Positions 1-8,882 of a stretch of DNA of 64,000 bases are shown in pieces. The stretch comes from CAYSPT01 sp964432985 (lineage in GTDB: Bacteria; Muiribacteriota; CAYSPT01): NCBI GenBank assembly GCA_964432985.1, contig CAYSPT010000014.1, positions 32,323-96,322 of the forward strand, in the 5' to 3' direction. Both the position numbers and the translations under genes were made by a program. Position 1 is the stretch's first letter. Every line of letters starts with the position of its first letter. The notes beneath the pieces were generated by a model, which was given only the letters and a program-made list of their open reading frames with translations, was not told where the DNA came from and searched no databases.

Positions 1-2027
1 TAGTTTCCCATTCCGAGATAGGATTTTCCAAGCACGGTCAAGGCAGTGCGGTTCTGCTTGTCTACCGACAGCAACCTCTCCGCTTCCGCCATTGCTTCAG
101 TATACCGACCAAGCCTGAGATAAGCCATAGAAAGATCCTGATACAAATCACGGCTCTCTGAGGACACCAGCGGCAAAACTCTCAGTTTCTCGCATTCAGA
201 TATGACCTTCTCCCACTTGCCATGATGTTTGTAAGCCGTAATATTCTTAAACAGTTTTGCTTTTTTATCACCCTTGAACAAATCACCTAATGAAAGGCGA
301 AATCCAAGAAGGAACTTGAGAAGCGGTAGTAGAGCCAGTATGGCGATAGCAATAAGAATGGGGATAAATTGTTTCCATCTCAGTGTCCGTATCTGATGAT
401 CGACGTCCTTGTACCCCGGTAATGTATTGCGACACTCCTTGAACTTCTTTAAAGCTTCCCCGTAAGACTTCTTTTCCATGTAGACATTTGCCATCACATA
501 AAAGTATTCTGCATCTTTGACAGCTTCTGTCGAAGACTCAACCAGTCCCTCGAGTGCTTTCAAGGCCTCATCATAATCCTTGCCCTTTAAATGAATATCA
601 ACTATTTTTTCCCGGATTTCGAGGTTATCCTGTTCATATTTACTGAATTTCGTATAAATTTTAAGAGCTTCTTCATCCTCGCCGATCTTGAGATAATTCT
701 CCGCTACCCTCATGCCGACTTTTATGTCTTCCGGATGTCTAACCAGGTAAAGACGGTACATAGAATTTGCTTTGTCATATTGCTTGATACCAGCGTGAAG
801 ATCCCCGATTTTTACGTAGAAATTGAAAGCATTGGGATTTTCACTGACGAAGTGCTTGTACTTTTCTATTGCTTCCTCAACTTTACCCGTCTTTTCGAGC
901 GATTCACACAACTTGATGAGTGTTGTTTTCGAATGGGGAGTCCTTTTGTACACAAATGCAAATTTACTGGCGGCTTTCTCGTAGTCACCATCTACCAGAA
1001 ACTTTTTGCCTTCTTCGAAGCTGACCCGGAGTTTCTTGGCATCCTGAGCCTCCTTGAGATGTACGCGGACTTCCTTGTTCGAAGGATTTAATTTCAGTAC
1101 TTTAGTGTAGCATTCAATTGCCTTATTCCAGCGCTCGGATAGTAGCGCGCCCTTACCTTCTCGTATCAGGTACGCTTCTTCTTCCCTGGCCTTCTGTATC
1201 CGGTCTTTCTCTTCCAGCTCTTGATTAACACGATCTTGAAAATCTTGATAAATTTGTCTGCCCGCTTCCATTCTGGCCAGAATATCTTCACTCCATGGTG
1301 CCTGGCTCTTTGCGGCCTCCAGGAGAGGCAGGGCGTCATCCCATTTATGTTCTTTGAGCAGCGCTTCGGCTTTTCCCATAATCTCCAGGGCGTTTTTAAG
1401 CGAATTCTCTTTTTCAAGAAGGTTCCTTGCTTCTCTGAATTTTGCGGCCAAATCACTGTCATCCGCCGCAATTAATCTCGCCTTGCCGTACACATCAGCA
1501 GCGTCCTTGTAATTCTTCTGGTTAAATGCACTATCACCCTGCTGGATGAGTTCCTTTACATAGCTGGACTTCCTCTGGCTTATTGCCTCCATGGTCTGCA
1601 GTACAGCTGGATCATCTCCCAGAAGATCCCTGGCTTTTTCTATATGTTTGTACGCTTCGAGCACCAGTTTCTTTCCCAGACACGCCTGGGCCGCCATGTG
1701 GTGAAAATGGCCTTTCTGCCCAATATCCATGGTGGGATTGCGTCGTAAGGCCTCTTCAGCCAGCTTTATTACACTTCCTATATCATTCTCCCGCTTTCTG
1801 AGTTCGATCAGTTGCTCGAAAGCTGGCAGATAGGAGGAATCAGTCTCTATGGCCGCCCGGAAGGCCTTGGCTGCTTCTTTGTATTTAGCCTGTAGCATAT
1901 ATTTCTTTCCGGCCTTAACATGATTTTCAGCAACCTGGGCAAATAGAGAACTGGCGGTCAGCAACACGATCACCACAGACAGCAGAATCCCTTTATAGAC
2001 ACTATATTTATTTTCACTTAAAAACAT
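1..2027 (-). CDS. TPR-membrane helix-TPR protein (C-terminus outside window)
   Basis: The reading frame is open from an ATG at 2027 to the window edge, so the C-terminus is missing. It starts with a basic/hydrophobic signal (YKGILLSVVIVLLTASSLFA), followed by many TPR-type helix pairs, a central hydrophobic helix near residues 535-555 (PILIAIAILALLPLLKFLL), then more TPR-like sequence. The basic stretch after the helix suggests a cytoplasmic second half, with the first half periplasmic. Three other proteins in this directon share the plan (10251-13095, 14291-16792, 16819-19092). TPRs usually mediate protein-protein contacts. No catalytic domain is visible and the specific role is unknown. It follows the HEAT gene by 20 bases. 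Confidence 0.85.
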   Translation of the reverse strand, partial: MFLSENKYSVYKGILLSVVIVLLTASSLFAQVAENHVKAGKKYMLQAKYKEAAKAFRAAIETDSSYLPAFEQLIELRKRENDIGSVIKLAEEALRRNPTMDIGQKGHFHHMAAQACLGKKLVLEAYKHIEKARDLLGDDPAVLQTMEAISQRKSSYVKELIQQGDSAFNQKNYKDAADVYGKARLIAADDSDLAAKFREARNLLEKENSLKNALEIMGKAEALLKEHKWDDALPLLEAAKSQAPWSEDILARMEAGRQIYQDFQDRVNQELEEKDRIQKAREEEAYLIREGKGALLSERWNKAIECYTKVLKLNPSNKEVRVHLKEAQDAKKLRVSFEEGKKFLVDGDYEKAASKFAFVYKRTPHSKTTLIKLCESLEKTGKVEEAIEKYKHFVSENPNAFNFYVKIGDLHAGIKQYDKANSMYRLYLVRHPEDIKVGMRVAENYLKIGEDEEALKIYTKFSKYEQDNLEIREKIVDIHLKGKDYDEALKALEGLVESSTEAVKDAEYFYVMANVYMEKKSYGEALKKFKECRNTLPGYKDVDHQIRTLRWKQFIPILIAIAILALLPLLKFLLGFRLSLGDLFKGDKKAKLFKNITAYKHHGKWEKVISECEKLRVLPLVSSESRDLYQDLSMAYLRLGRYTEAMAEAERLLSVDKQNRTALTVLGKSYLGMGN

Positions 2028-2047
2028 TTTACCAGCCTCTTTTCCAG

Positions 2048-3115
2048 CTAAGTACTTAGCCCGATACGCCGCTCTTCCAGCCTGGCAATAAGGCTTATAA
2101 TAAGATCTTCATTCTCTTCATTGAGAATAACCCTCAAACGGGCAACGAGGTCAATATTACCCGTGCGCCCGAGGGCAAACGATGCTCTTTCACGTATAAT
2201 ATCCTTCTCAAGCCGATCGACCAACAGACGCAGCAGCAATTCTTCAGCCGGTTTGCCGCCCAAAGATCCAAGCGCTTCAATTGCTGCAATTCGCAGGTAT
2301 TCATCAGTATCCGGTGAGGCAGCTATTTTAACCATGAAAGAGGAAGAGCTTTCTTCGCCAAGTTGTCCCAGTGCCCTTACAGCGTGCAAACGAACGAAGT
2401 CCCCTTCCATTTCATCTTCGGCCAACTGGAGTAATTTAACAGAAATCTCTTTATGTTCTCCCCGACCCATTTTACCCAATGATTTAATGGTTTCCGCTTT
2501 TACAAAAGGATGAACGGTTTCTTCAGAAAGGATGTTCAGCAACTTATCTTCTGATGGACCAGGACCGAGATTTCCCAGAGCGGCAATTGCTTTCTCGCGC
2601 ACCGTATCATGCTCATCTTCAATCAGATGCTCCAGGTCGCTTCGGAATAATTCATTACTAACTCTGGTAAGCACATAGGCTGCACTGGCCCGCATCCACA
2701 TATCCCTGCTCACCAGCATTTCTTTAAGTGTTTTTTTTGCTTTATCAGCTGATTTGTTCCACATTGCCAGAACCGCATTTGCCCTCACCCGGTTATCAGT
2801 ATCCTTCAGGTACGGCTCCAACAAGGCAGCAGTCTCTTCTCTTCCCATGGTTCCCAGGACTTCAACCGCATTGGCCCGTTCACGCGGGTAATGACTGCCA
2901 AGACTGTCAAGCACCAGGTCCATCAACTGATACGCTTGCCGGATCCCGATTAATTTCACAGCTTCGGAGCGCTGTTCGGGAGGCAACTCGTCCCAGATCA
3001 TTTCCAGACACGGAGCAGTTTTCTCCAATGAAGCTACCAGCAGCTTCTCTAGAGCTTCCCGGTCGTATACTCCCGTCTCACTAGAACAATACAACCTGCT
3101 GTCCTTCTCTTCCAT
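2048..3115 (-). CDS. HEAT-repeat protein
   Basis: A 355-residue protein made almost entirely of about eight HEAT/PBS-lyase-type repeats, recognisable by recurring 'R.xAxxALGxLG' helices (RANAVEVLGTMG, REKAIAALGNLG, RLHAVRALGQLG, RIAAIEALGSLG, RERASFALGRTG). There is no signal peptide or membrane segment, so it should be a cytoplasmic adaptor. The chosen ATG lies 35 bases inside the 3' end of dnaE with a weak ribosome site; a TTG at 3094, preceded by AAGGA, is an alternative start. HEAT units recur in this window at 30105-31622 and 31622-32635. The partner is unknown. Confidence 0.85.
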   Translation of the reverse strand: MEEKDSRLYCSSETGVYDREALEKLLVASLEKTAPCLEMIWDELPPEQRSEAVKLIGIRQAYQLMDLVLDSLGSHYPRERANAVEVLGTMGREETAALLEPYLKDTDNRVRANAVLAMWNKSADKAKKTLKEMLVSRDMWMRASAAYVLTRVSNELFRSDLEHLIEDEHDTVREKAIAALGNLGPGPSEDKLLNILSEETVHPFVKAETIKSLGKMGRGEHKEISVKLLQLAEDEMEGDFVRLHAVRALGQLGEESSSSFMVKIAASPDTDEYLRIAAIEALGSLGGKPAEELLLRLLVDRLEKDIIRERASFALGRTGNIDLVARLRVILNEENEDLIISLIARLEERRIGLST

Positions 3116-6100
3116 CGCTCAACTCCATTGCATCAAGACTGATTCGAACATTCTCTTTCCCAAGCATCTGGCGAAGTTTCCCCAGAATAGATTCCTCCAG
3201 CTTGACCCGGCGGGGCACTGAGATTTTCACTGAATATCCATCTTTCTTAAGGTGAAAATATACCTTGCTTTCCCCTGAGTGCTCCTGGAAAATGGTTTTA
3301 ATATTCTTCAGCTTTTCTTCGGGCATGCTGTCCGCTTCACCTTCAAGATCAAGCCGCCAGGGGAACCAATCAAGTATATCGTCCAGGAAGCGAACCGTCT
3401 CTCCTTGTATCTTGATTTCATCATCATCTTTGTTAATCCGGCCATGCACGACAACCAGTTCACCGGAAATAATATAACCCCGGCACTTTTTATACGCTTC
3501 GGCGAAGAAAGTAACCTCAGCTTTTCCCGAATAATCTTCCAGATTCAAAATGCCCATTTCTTCGCCAAAACGGGTTGTTTTTGTCTTGATAGAGGTGACC
3601 CGGCCGGCCACGACTATTTGTGTCCCCCTTGACTTTTCTTTTAAGCTGGCGATTGAAACCGCTCCGATTTCCTCGAGAACCGACCGGACCTCATCGAGTG
3701 GATGTCCGCTGAGATAGAGACCCAGGGTTTCCATCTCAAAAGTCAGCAGCTGGCTGCGTGGAAACTCGGGAATATCGGGCACTTTCACCTCTCGGACAGA
3801 AAAATCTTCAGTGGCTAGCATGTCCATAAAGGTTATTTGTCCAACTTCCCGGTCTTTTTGCACACTGTGGGCGGATTTCATAACATCCTCAAGCATCTCT
3901 AGCATCTGGGAACGGGACAACCCGAGCGAATCAAGCGCACCGCACCTTATCAGGCTCTCGGTAGCCCGTTTATTAACGACTCCCATGGGAACATGCTCAC
4001 AGAATCCCTCGAGAGACGTGAACTGTCCGTGCTCCCGTCGGGCTGTAATAATTGCTTCCGCTGCCGAACGCCCAACATTCTTAACAGCCCCCAGACCAAA
4101 CCGGATCCGCGATTCGATCGGAGTAAAATCAATAAAACTCTCATTTACGTCAGGGGGGAGCACCTCGATGTCCATGCGCCGGGCTTCTTCAATATACATA
4201 GCAATCTTATCCAGATTGTCCATCTCGCTGGTCAGCAAAGCTGCGATGAACTCTACCGGATAATGAGCTTTGAGATAAGCCGTGCGGTAACTGATCATGG
4301 CATAGGCGGTACTGTGAGATTTGTTGAACCCGTATTCGGCAAAGGATGCCATCAATTCGAAAATTTGTTCGGCACGTTTCTTGGTAAGCCCGCGCTTTGA
4401 TGCGCCGGCAACAAATTTACTTCCCTGTTCCTCCATGACCACGGCAATTTTCTTACCCATGGCTTTTCTGAGCTTATCCGCTTCAGCCATGGTAAAACCG
4501 GCCAGTTCCGCCGCAATTTGCATTACCTGTTCCTGATAAAGAATAACACCGTAGGTTTCTTCGAGAACATGTTCCAGTCTCTTGTGAATGTGCTTAATTT
4601 TTACCTTCCCATGTTTTCGCTTGATATAGTCATCGACCATGCCCGAGCGGAGAGGACCAGGACGGTACAGGGCCAGGATAGCGATCAGATCTTCAAACTG
4701 AGAGGGCTTCAACCGCGTGGTCAAATCGCGCATGCCCGATGATTCCAGCTGGAATACTCCGGCGGTATGCCCTTCGCAGAGCAGTCGATACGACTGCTCG
4801 TCATCGAGAGGAAGCGTATTAATATCGAGGTCGATTTCCCTTGTTTTACGGATGAGCTTGACTGCATCGTCAATGATGGTGAGGTTCTTGAGCCCCAAAA
4901 AATCGATTTTAAGAAGCCCTACTGTTTCAACCATTTTCATGTCGAACTGGGTAACATTGTCTCCGCTGTCGGAACTCCGGTAAAGGGGGACATAATTCAT
5001 CAGGTCCCCGTCCGCTATGACCACACCGGCGGCGTGGGTCGATACATTGCGGATTACACCTTCAAGCGCCTTGGCTATTTCGATCAACTGCCGCATTTCC
5101 GGACTGGAGGCTTCCAGTTTTCTGAGGTCCTCCACCTTTTTCAGAGCGTCCTGCAAAGTTATACCGATTTCCAGCGGTATAAGCTTGGCAATACGGTCAA
5201 TATCAGCATACGGGAATCCCAGTACACGCCCAACATCACGAATAGCGGCTTTCGCCCCGAGGGTCCCGAAGGTGATGATCTGCGACACGGAGTTTTTTCC
5301 GTATTTATTTCTCACGTAATCGATGACTTCATCCCGGCGGCGTTTGCAGAAATCGATATCGATATCCGGCATTTGAGCCCGCTCGGGATTGAGAAAGCGC
5401 TCGAAAAACAGTCTATATTTGAGCGGATCGATATCGGTGACACCCAGAAGATAGGAAACAACGGAACCCGCTGCCGATCCACGGCCCGGTCCGACAGGTA
5501 TCCCCTGATCTTTTGCCCACTGGATAAAATCGGACACGATCAGGAAGTAGCTGTCAAAACCCATTTTCCGAATTACACCGAGCTCGAAGTCCAGCCGCTT
5601 TTGGACCTCCGGTATCTTCTCTGCCGGATACCGTTTGGCAAGGCCTTCCTGGCAGTATTGCTCCAATAACCCGGACAGCGTCACTCCCTCGGGGACCGGG
5701 AAAACCGGCAGGAGCGGTTTTCCGAAATCAAACCGCACGTTACACCGCTCGGCGATGGTCACTGTATTGCTGATCGATTCAGGTGCGATATCCGAGAACA
5801 GAGACTTCATCTCTTCCGGACTTTTAAAATAGAATTCATCTGCTGGCATTCGGAACCGGTCTTCTTCAGCCACGGTACTCTGGGTCTGGATACAGAGTAG
5901 AGCGTCGTGTACACGGCTGTCTTCTTTTTTAATATAGTGAACATCATTGGTTGCTACCAGGGGAAAATTATTGACCTTACTCATGGTAACCAGCGACTTG
6001 AGCACATGCCTTTGTTCAGAAAGACCGTGATATTGCAGTTCGAGATAGAAATTGTCCTGTCCGAACACATCACGATACCAATTGGCGGCATCCAATGCAG

Positions 6101-6566
6101 CTTCTTTATTGTCGTTGCGCAAGTGGTACGAAACTTCTCCCTGAAGACACCCGGAGAGCGCCATGAGGCCGGCAGAATAGTGCTGCAAAATCTCCCTGTC
6201 AACGCGTGGTTTGTAATAGAAGCCCTCCAGATAACTCTTGGACACAAGCTTGATCAGGTTAGCATAACCCTCTTCGTTTCGCGCCAGGAGAACCAGGTGA
6301 TAGAGAGGATTTTTCATTCCCCCGGTACGCTCATGGCGGCTGCCGGAAGTAACATAAACCTCACAGCCCAATATCGGCTTGACTCCGGCGGCCACTGCTT
6401 CCTGATAGAACTCCACCGCACCAAACATATTTCCGTGGTCGGTAAGGGCTATCGCGGGCATTTTCAATTTTTGAGCCGCAGTAACCAGGTCCTTGATTTT
6501 TATAGACCCATCAAGCACCGAATAATGCGAATGTATGTGCAGGTGTACAAACCGCGAATGTATCAA
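3081..6566 (-). CDS. dnaE: DNA polymerase III alpha subunit
   Basis: Replicative DNA polymerase of the DnaE type, 1161 residues, the normal length for the family. The N-terminal PHP domain shows HLHIHSHYSVLDG and the DHGNMFG motif. The polymerase core has GPGRGSAAGSVVSYLLG and the catalytic acidic cluster PDIDIDF at about residues 400-407. Helix-hairpin-helix and OB-fold (VVAGRVTSIKTKTTRFG) regions follow. The start is a TTG at 6566 with AAAGGA nine bases upstream; no better ATG precedes the PHP motif. It sits 16 bases after a TPR lipoprotein gene and overlaps the HEAT gene. A replication gene embedded among TPR genes suggests shared transcription rather than shared function. Confidence 0.97.
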   Translation of the reverse strand: MIHSRFVHLHIHSHYSVLDGSIKIKDLVTAAQKLKMPAIALTDHGNMFGAVEFYQEAVAAGVKPILGCEVYVTSGSRHERTGGMKNPLYHLVLLARNEEGYANLIKLVSKSYLEGFYYKPRVDREILQHYSAGLMALSGCLQGEVSYHLRNDNKEAALDAANWYRDVFGQDNFYLELQYHGLSEQRHVLKSLVTMSKVNNFPLVATNDVHYIKKEDSRVHDALLCIQTQSTVAEEDRFRMPADEFYFKSPEEMKSLFSDIAPESISNTVTIAERCNVRFDFGKPLLPVFPVPEGVTLSGLLEQYCQEGLAKRYPAEKIPEVQKRLDFELGVIRKMGFDSYFLIVSDFIQWAKDQGIPVGPGRGSAAGSVVSYLLGVTDIDPLKYRLFFERFLNPERAQMPDIDIDFCKRRRDEVIDYVRNKYGKNSVSQIITFGTLGAKAAIRDVGRVLGFPYADIDRIAKLIPLEIGITLQDALKKVEDLRKLEASSPEMRQLIEIAKALEGVIRNVSTHAAGVVIADGDLMNYVPLYRSSDSGDNVTQFDMKMVETVGLLKIDFLGLKNLTIIDDAVKLIRKTREIDLDINTLPLDDEQSYRLLCEGHTAGVFQLESSGMRDLTTRLKPSQFEDLIAILALYRPGPLRSGMVDDYIKRKHGKVKIKHIHKRLEHVLEETYGVILYQEQVMQIAAELAGFTMAEADKLRKAMGKKIAVVMEEQGSKFVAGASKRGLTKKRAEQIFELMASFAEYGFNKSHSTAYAMISYRTAYLKAHYPVEFIAALLTSEMDNLDKIAMYIEEARRMDIEVLPPDVNESFIDFTPIESRIRFGLGAVKNVGRSAAEAIITARREHGQFTSLEGFCEHVPMGVVNKRATESLIRCGALDSLGLSRSQMLEMLEDVMKSAHSVQKDREVGQITFMDMLATEDFSVREVKVPDIPEFPRSQLLTFEMETLGLYLSGHPLDEVRSVLEEIGAVSIASLKEKSRGTQIVVAGRVTSIKTKTTRFGEEMGILNLEDYSGKAEVTFFAEAYKKCRGYIISGELVVVHGRINKDDDEIKIQGETVRFLDDILDWFPWRLDLEGEADSMPEEKLKNIKTIFQEHSGESKVYFHLKKDGYSVKISVPRRVKLEESILGKLRQMLGKENVRISLDAMELSDGREGQQVVLF

Positions 6567-6582
6567 CCTACTCTATCCTTTC

Positions 6583-7440
6583 TCACTCGTTAGAGAGCGA
6601 TTCGATCTCCTGTCTGAAAATCTCAAACTCCCGTTGCTGCTCCTCCCATTGCTCACGCAGAGAGTTTATATCAGGTCGGTTATATTCTTCCGGAGATAAG
6701 CCTTTAATCGCATTCAAATATCGTTCGTGGGAACCCTGGGCTTCAAAACGCAATTTTTCAAGTTTTTCCTGCCGGGACATTTCTTCGACGAGAGATTTGT
6801 ACCTGTTATAGCTTTCTTTAAACTTCCTGAACGCAAGCTCCCCCAAAAAGGGATCGAACATATGTATCTGACCACCCAGAATATGCAGGTACTGTTTGTA
6901 AAAATCCTTGTAATCTCTGAAGGCATTCTCTATGTCTTCACGTTTTCCGGTGCGCTCAAGCCGTTGTTCAACACGACCAATGCAAATCAAAACATCCTCT
7001 TTTAGATGTGGATTATCCTGTAATAGCGAATGATAGTATTCCAATGCTTCCATCGGATCGTTCAACGCTTCGTAGCACTCACCGATTTTCAGGTGGGCAA
7101 TTGCACGTCTGTCCTCGAGGTGCCCTGGGAAACATTTCAGGGCGTTTTTAAAAGATTTAAGAGCTTCACTTGGCAGGTTACATTCAAGATACAATTCGCC
7201 GAGCCGGTATGCAGCGAGTTCTCCCCATGGCCCTCCCGAATCAAGCTGGATGGCTTTCTCTATATGATGCACCGCCTTCGGCAGATTTCCATTTTCGTGA
7301 AGCTTTTCCGCCCTGGAAATTTCGAGAGCCGTTGCCAGATAGTGCAGCGGTCTGCAGCCACTCAGGGTCGTGGCCAAAACAAGTGCCGCTGAACACAGCA
7401 GGATCCTCGACATCCGTGATCGGGTCAGAAACAGTATCAT
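6583..7440 (-). CDS. TPR lipoprotein
   Basis: A 285-residue protein from the ATG at 7440, which shares one base with the TAA stop of the upstream gene (TAATG), implying translational coupling. A longer frame reaches 7503 but would run deep into the neighbour. The N-terminus has a signal peptide ending in a lipobox (ATTLSGC), so it is probably lipidated. At least three TPR units follow (residues about 35-190), then a coiled-coil-like C-terminal third rich in Glu and Gln. The Ser after the Cys favours outer-membrane sorting if the E. coli rule holds here. The architecture loosely recalls BamD/YfiO-like TPR lipoproteins, but no specific BamD motif is seen. Confidence 0.8.
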   Translation of the reverse strand: MILFLTRSRMSRILLCSAALVLATTLSGCRPLHYLATALEISRAEKLHENGNLPKAVHHIEKAIQLDSGGPWGELAAYRLGELYLECNLPSEALKSFKNALKCFPGHLEDRRAIAHLKIGECYEALNDPMEALEYYHSLLQDNPHLKEDVLICIGRVEQRLERTGKREDIENAFRDYKDFYKQYLHILGGQIHMFDPFLGELAFRKFKESYNRYKSLVEEMSRQEKLEKLRFEAQGSHERYLNAIKGLSPEEYNRPDINSLREQWEEQQREFEIFRQEIESLSNE

Positions 7441-8348
7441 TAATGGACGTTGCAAGTGATTTCTCCCTCCCCTGTCATGGAATATACACCGTCTGACGGA
7501 CACACTGGAAGAAAATCAAGATACTTGTCTTCTACCAATTTCTCAAGGCTGAAAATATCGGTGGTCATAGGATCAATGTGGTCAATGTTAAACAGGACAA
7601 GAGCTTCTGTAACAAGTCGCCTGTACTCTTCACAGGTATCATGCTCCCTGTATAAATCCTCCTCCGAAATACGCAGAGGTTCCTCAGTCTCCCAGGGACC
7701 CTCAACAGGTTCTTCTTCCACTAACGCCGTTTGCACCTCAGGAAACTCGTCTTCTGGGGAAAGCAAAGTGTGGTCCTCGGTAACTGGACCTGACGTCTCT
7801 TCACCGGCTTGAGTATCTCCGCCATAGAGATAATCCCTCATGACTGCCCATACCTCGCTGGTGAGTTCCTCGTCGTCACTGCCGGTTCTCCCGTCCAAGA
7901 CACCACGTTCGCCCTCGCCGGCACTTTCAGGCGTTTGGTCCTGATCCGGTAACGACGCCTCCAATTCCGGGAAAGGATTTTCCAGATCAGTCCCGGGGGG
8001 AGGTTCTTCGACTGGAAGATCGACTCCTATTTCCTCAAGCACCTGCCTGGCCTGTGCATTCTTGGGTTCGATAGCCAGTACGACTTTCAGGCATTTCACA
8101 GCTTTCTCCCGTTCTCCCAGTTTCTGGTGGCATAAAGCGCACCATAGCGGGCCTAATGGAGCTTCAGGAGTGAGCAGAGCAACATTGGTAAATTCCAGGA
8201 GTGCCTCGTGCCAGCTTCCCCGCAGATAGAATTCATACCCAAAATTGAAATGCTCTTTGACATTTTCTCCATATTCAAAGGCCAGACCAGGCCCTGAAAT
8301 CATAAACAGGGCAAGAGAAACCAGTGATATGGAGATGACCAGTTTCAT
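7440..8348 (-). CDS. Exported TPR protein with pilin-like cysteine module
   Basis: 302 residues. A signal peptide ending GPGLAFEYG is followed by two or three TPRs (residues about 30-110) and a long acidic, proline-rich linker (about 115-225). The C-terminal module has the pattern C..Y..L..EAL..F..D, then YLDFLPVCPSDGVYS and a final CNVH. The same pattern (Cys, GAL..Y..D, Leu-rich helix, PPECPDGGHY, CSVHG) ends the exported protein at 49019-50362 and is common at the C-terminus of pseudopilins in some candidate phyla. The start at 8348 has GGGAG upstream. It is coupled to the TPR lipoprotein and follows the cNMP-domain gene by five bases. The role is unknown. Confidence 0.75.
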   Translation of the reverse strand: MKLVISISLVSLALFMISGPGLAFEYGENVKEHFNFGYEFYLRGSWHEALLEFTNVALLTPEAPLGPLWCALCHQKLGEREKAVKCLKVVLAIEPKNAQARQVLEEIGVDLPVEEPPPGTDLENPFPELEASLPDQDQTPESAGEGERGVLDGRTGSDDEELTSEVWAVMRDYLYGGDTQAGEETSGPVTEDHTLLSPEDEFPEVQTALVEEEPVEGPWETEEPLRISEEDLYREHDTCEEYRRLVTEALVLFNIDHIDPMTTDIFSLEKLVEDKYLDFLPVCPSDGVYSMTGEGEITCNVH

Positions 8349-8353
8349 ATAGT

Positions 8354-8830
8354 TTAAAACTCCCGTAGTTTTTCAAGTGTAAGTTTAGTGAAAAGGTAAT
8401 GATCGTCAGTAATTCGCAAACGATGACTGAGGATTTTGAGAAATTGTTTATACAACTTGTATACAATAGTGACGTGGGTCTCCGCCAGATCATCAAGGGC
8501 TTTCTTGGTAATCACCACCAGTTCTGCGGCTGCTCCCGCCCGGGCGCCCGTCGAGCGAGGTGCTCCATCGATGATTGCCATCTCCCCAAATATAGTTCCC
8601 TGGGGAAGGATGGACAATATCTGCTCGCTCTGGCTTATGTCGCCTTTTTTGAAGATTTCTATTTCACCGCTCTTGATGAGGAACATCTCCTCACCTTTGC
8701 TGCCTTCTTCAAACAGCACCTCATTGTTATTAAAAGTCCTGTTCTCCGTTTTCTCATCAAGTTCCCTGATTTCCTGTGCGGTCAATTCGCTGAACATGGG
8801 AAGCGACCGCAGAAAGTACATATTGTTCAT
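8354..8830 (-). CDS. Stand-alone cyclic-nucleotide-binding domain protein
   Basis: 158 residues consisting of one CRP/EPAC-type cNMP-binding domain: an N-terminal helix (FLRSLPMFSELTAQEI), beta roll (VLFEEGSKGEEMFLIKSGEIEIF), then the phosphate-binding cassette FGEMAIIDGAPRSTGARA with the Glu and Arg expected to contact cAMP or cGMP. There is no helix-turn-helix after it, so it should not be a CRP-type DNA-binding regulator. The C-terminal helix (VYKLYKQFLKILSHRLR) is a typical linker. GGAGG lies upstream of the ATG at 8830. A close relative of this domain is fused to HEAT repeats at 30105-31622. It may act as a nucleotide-responsive adaptor for neighbouring TPR/HEAT proteins. Confidence 0.9.
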   Translation of the reverse strand: MNNMYFLRSLPMFSELTAQEIRELDEKTENRTFNNNEVLFEEGSKGEEMFLIKSGEIEIFKKGDISQSEQILSILPQGTIFGEMAIIDGAPRSTGARAGAAAELVVITKKALDDLAETHVTIVYKLYKQFLKILSHRLRITDDHYLFTKLTLEKLREF

Positions 8831-8882
8831 TGTTTTCCATACCTCCCGGCACAGTGTCTATCCGTTTTTGAATACTGCTTGA

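Noticed and set aside
4767..5669. 300-residue plus-strand frame
   Set aside because: It lies entirely antisense to the polymerase core of dnaE, has no recognisable domain and reflects dnaE codon use.
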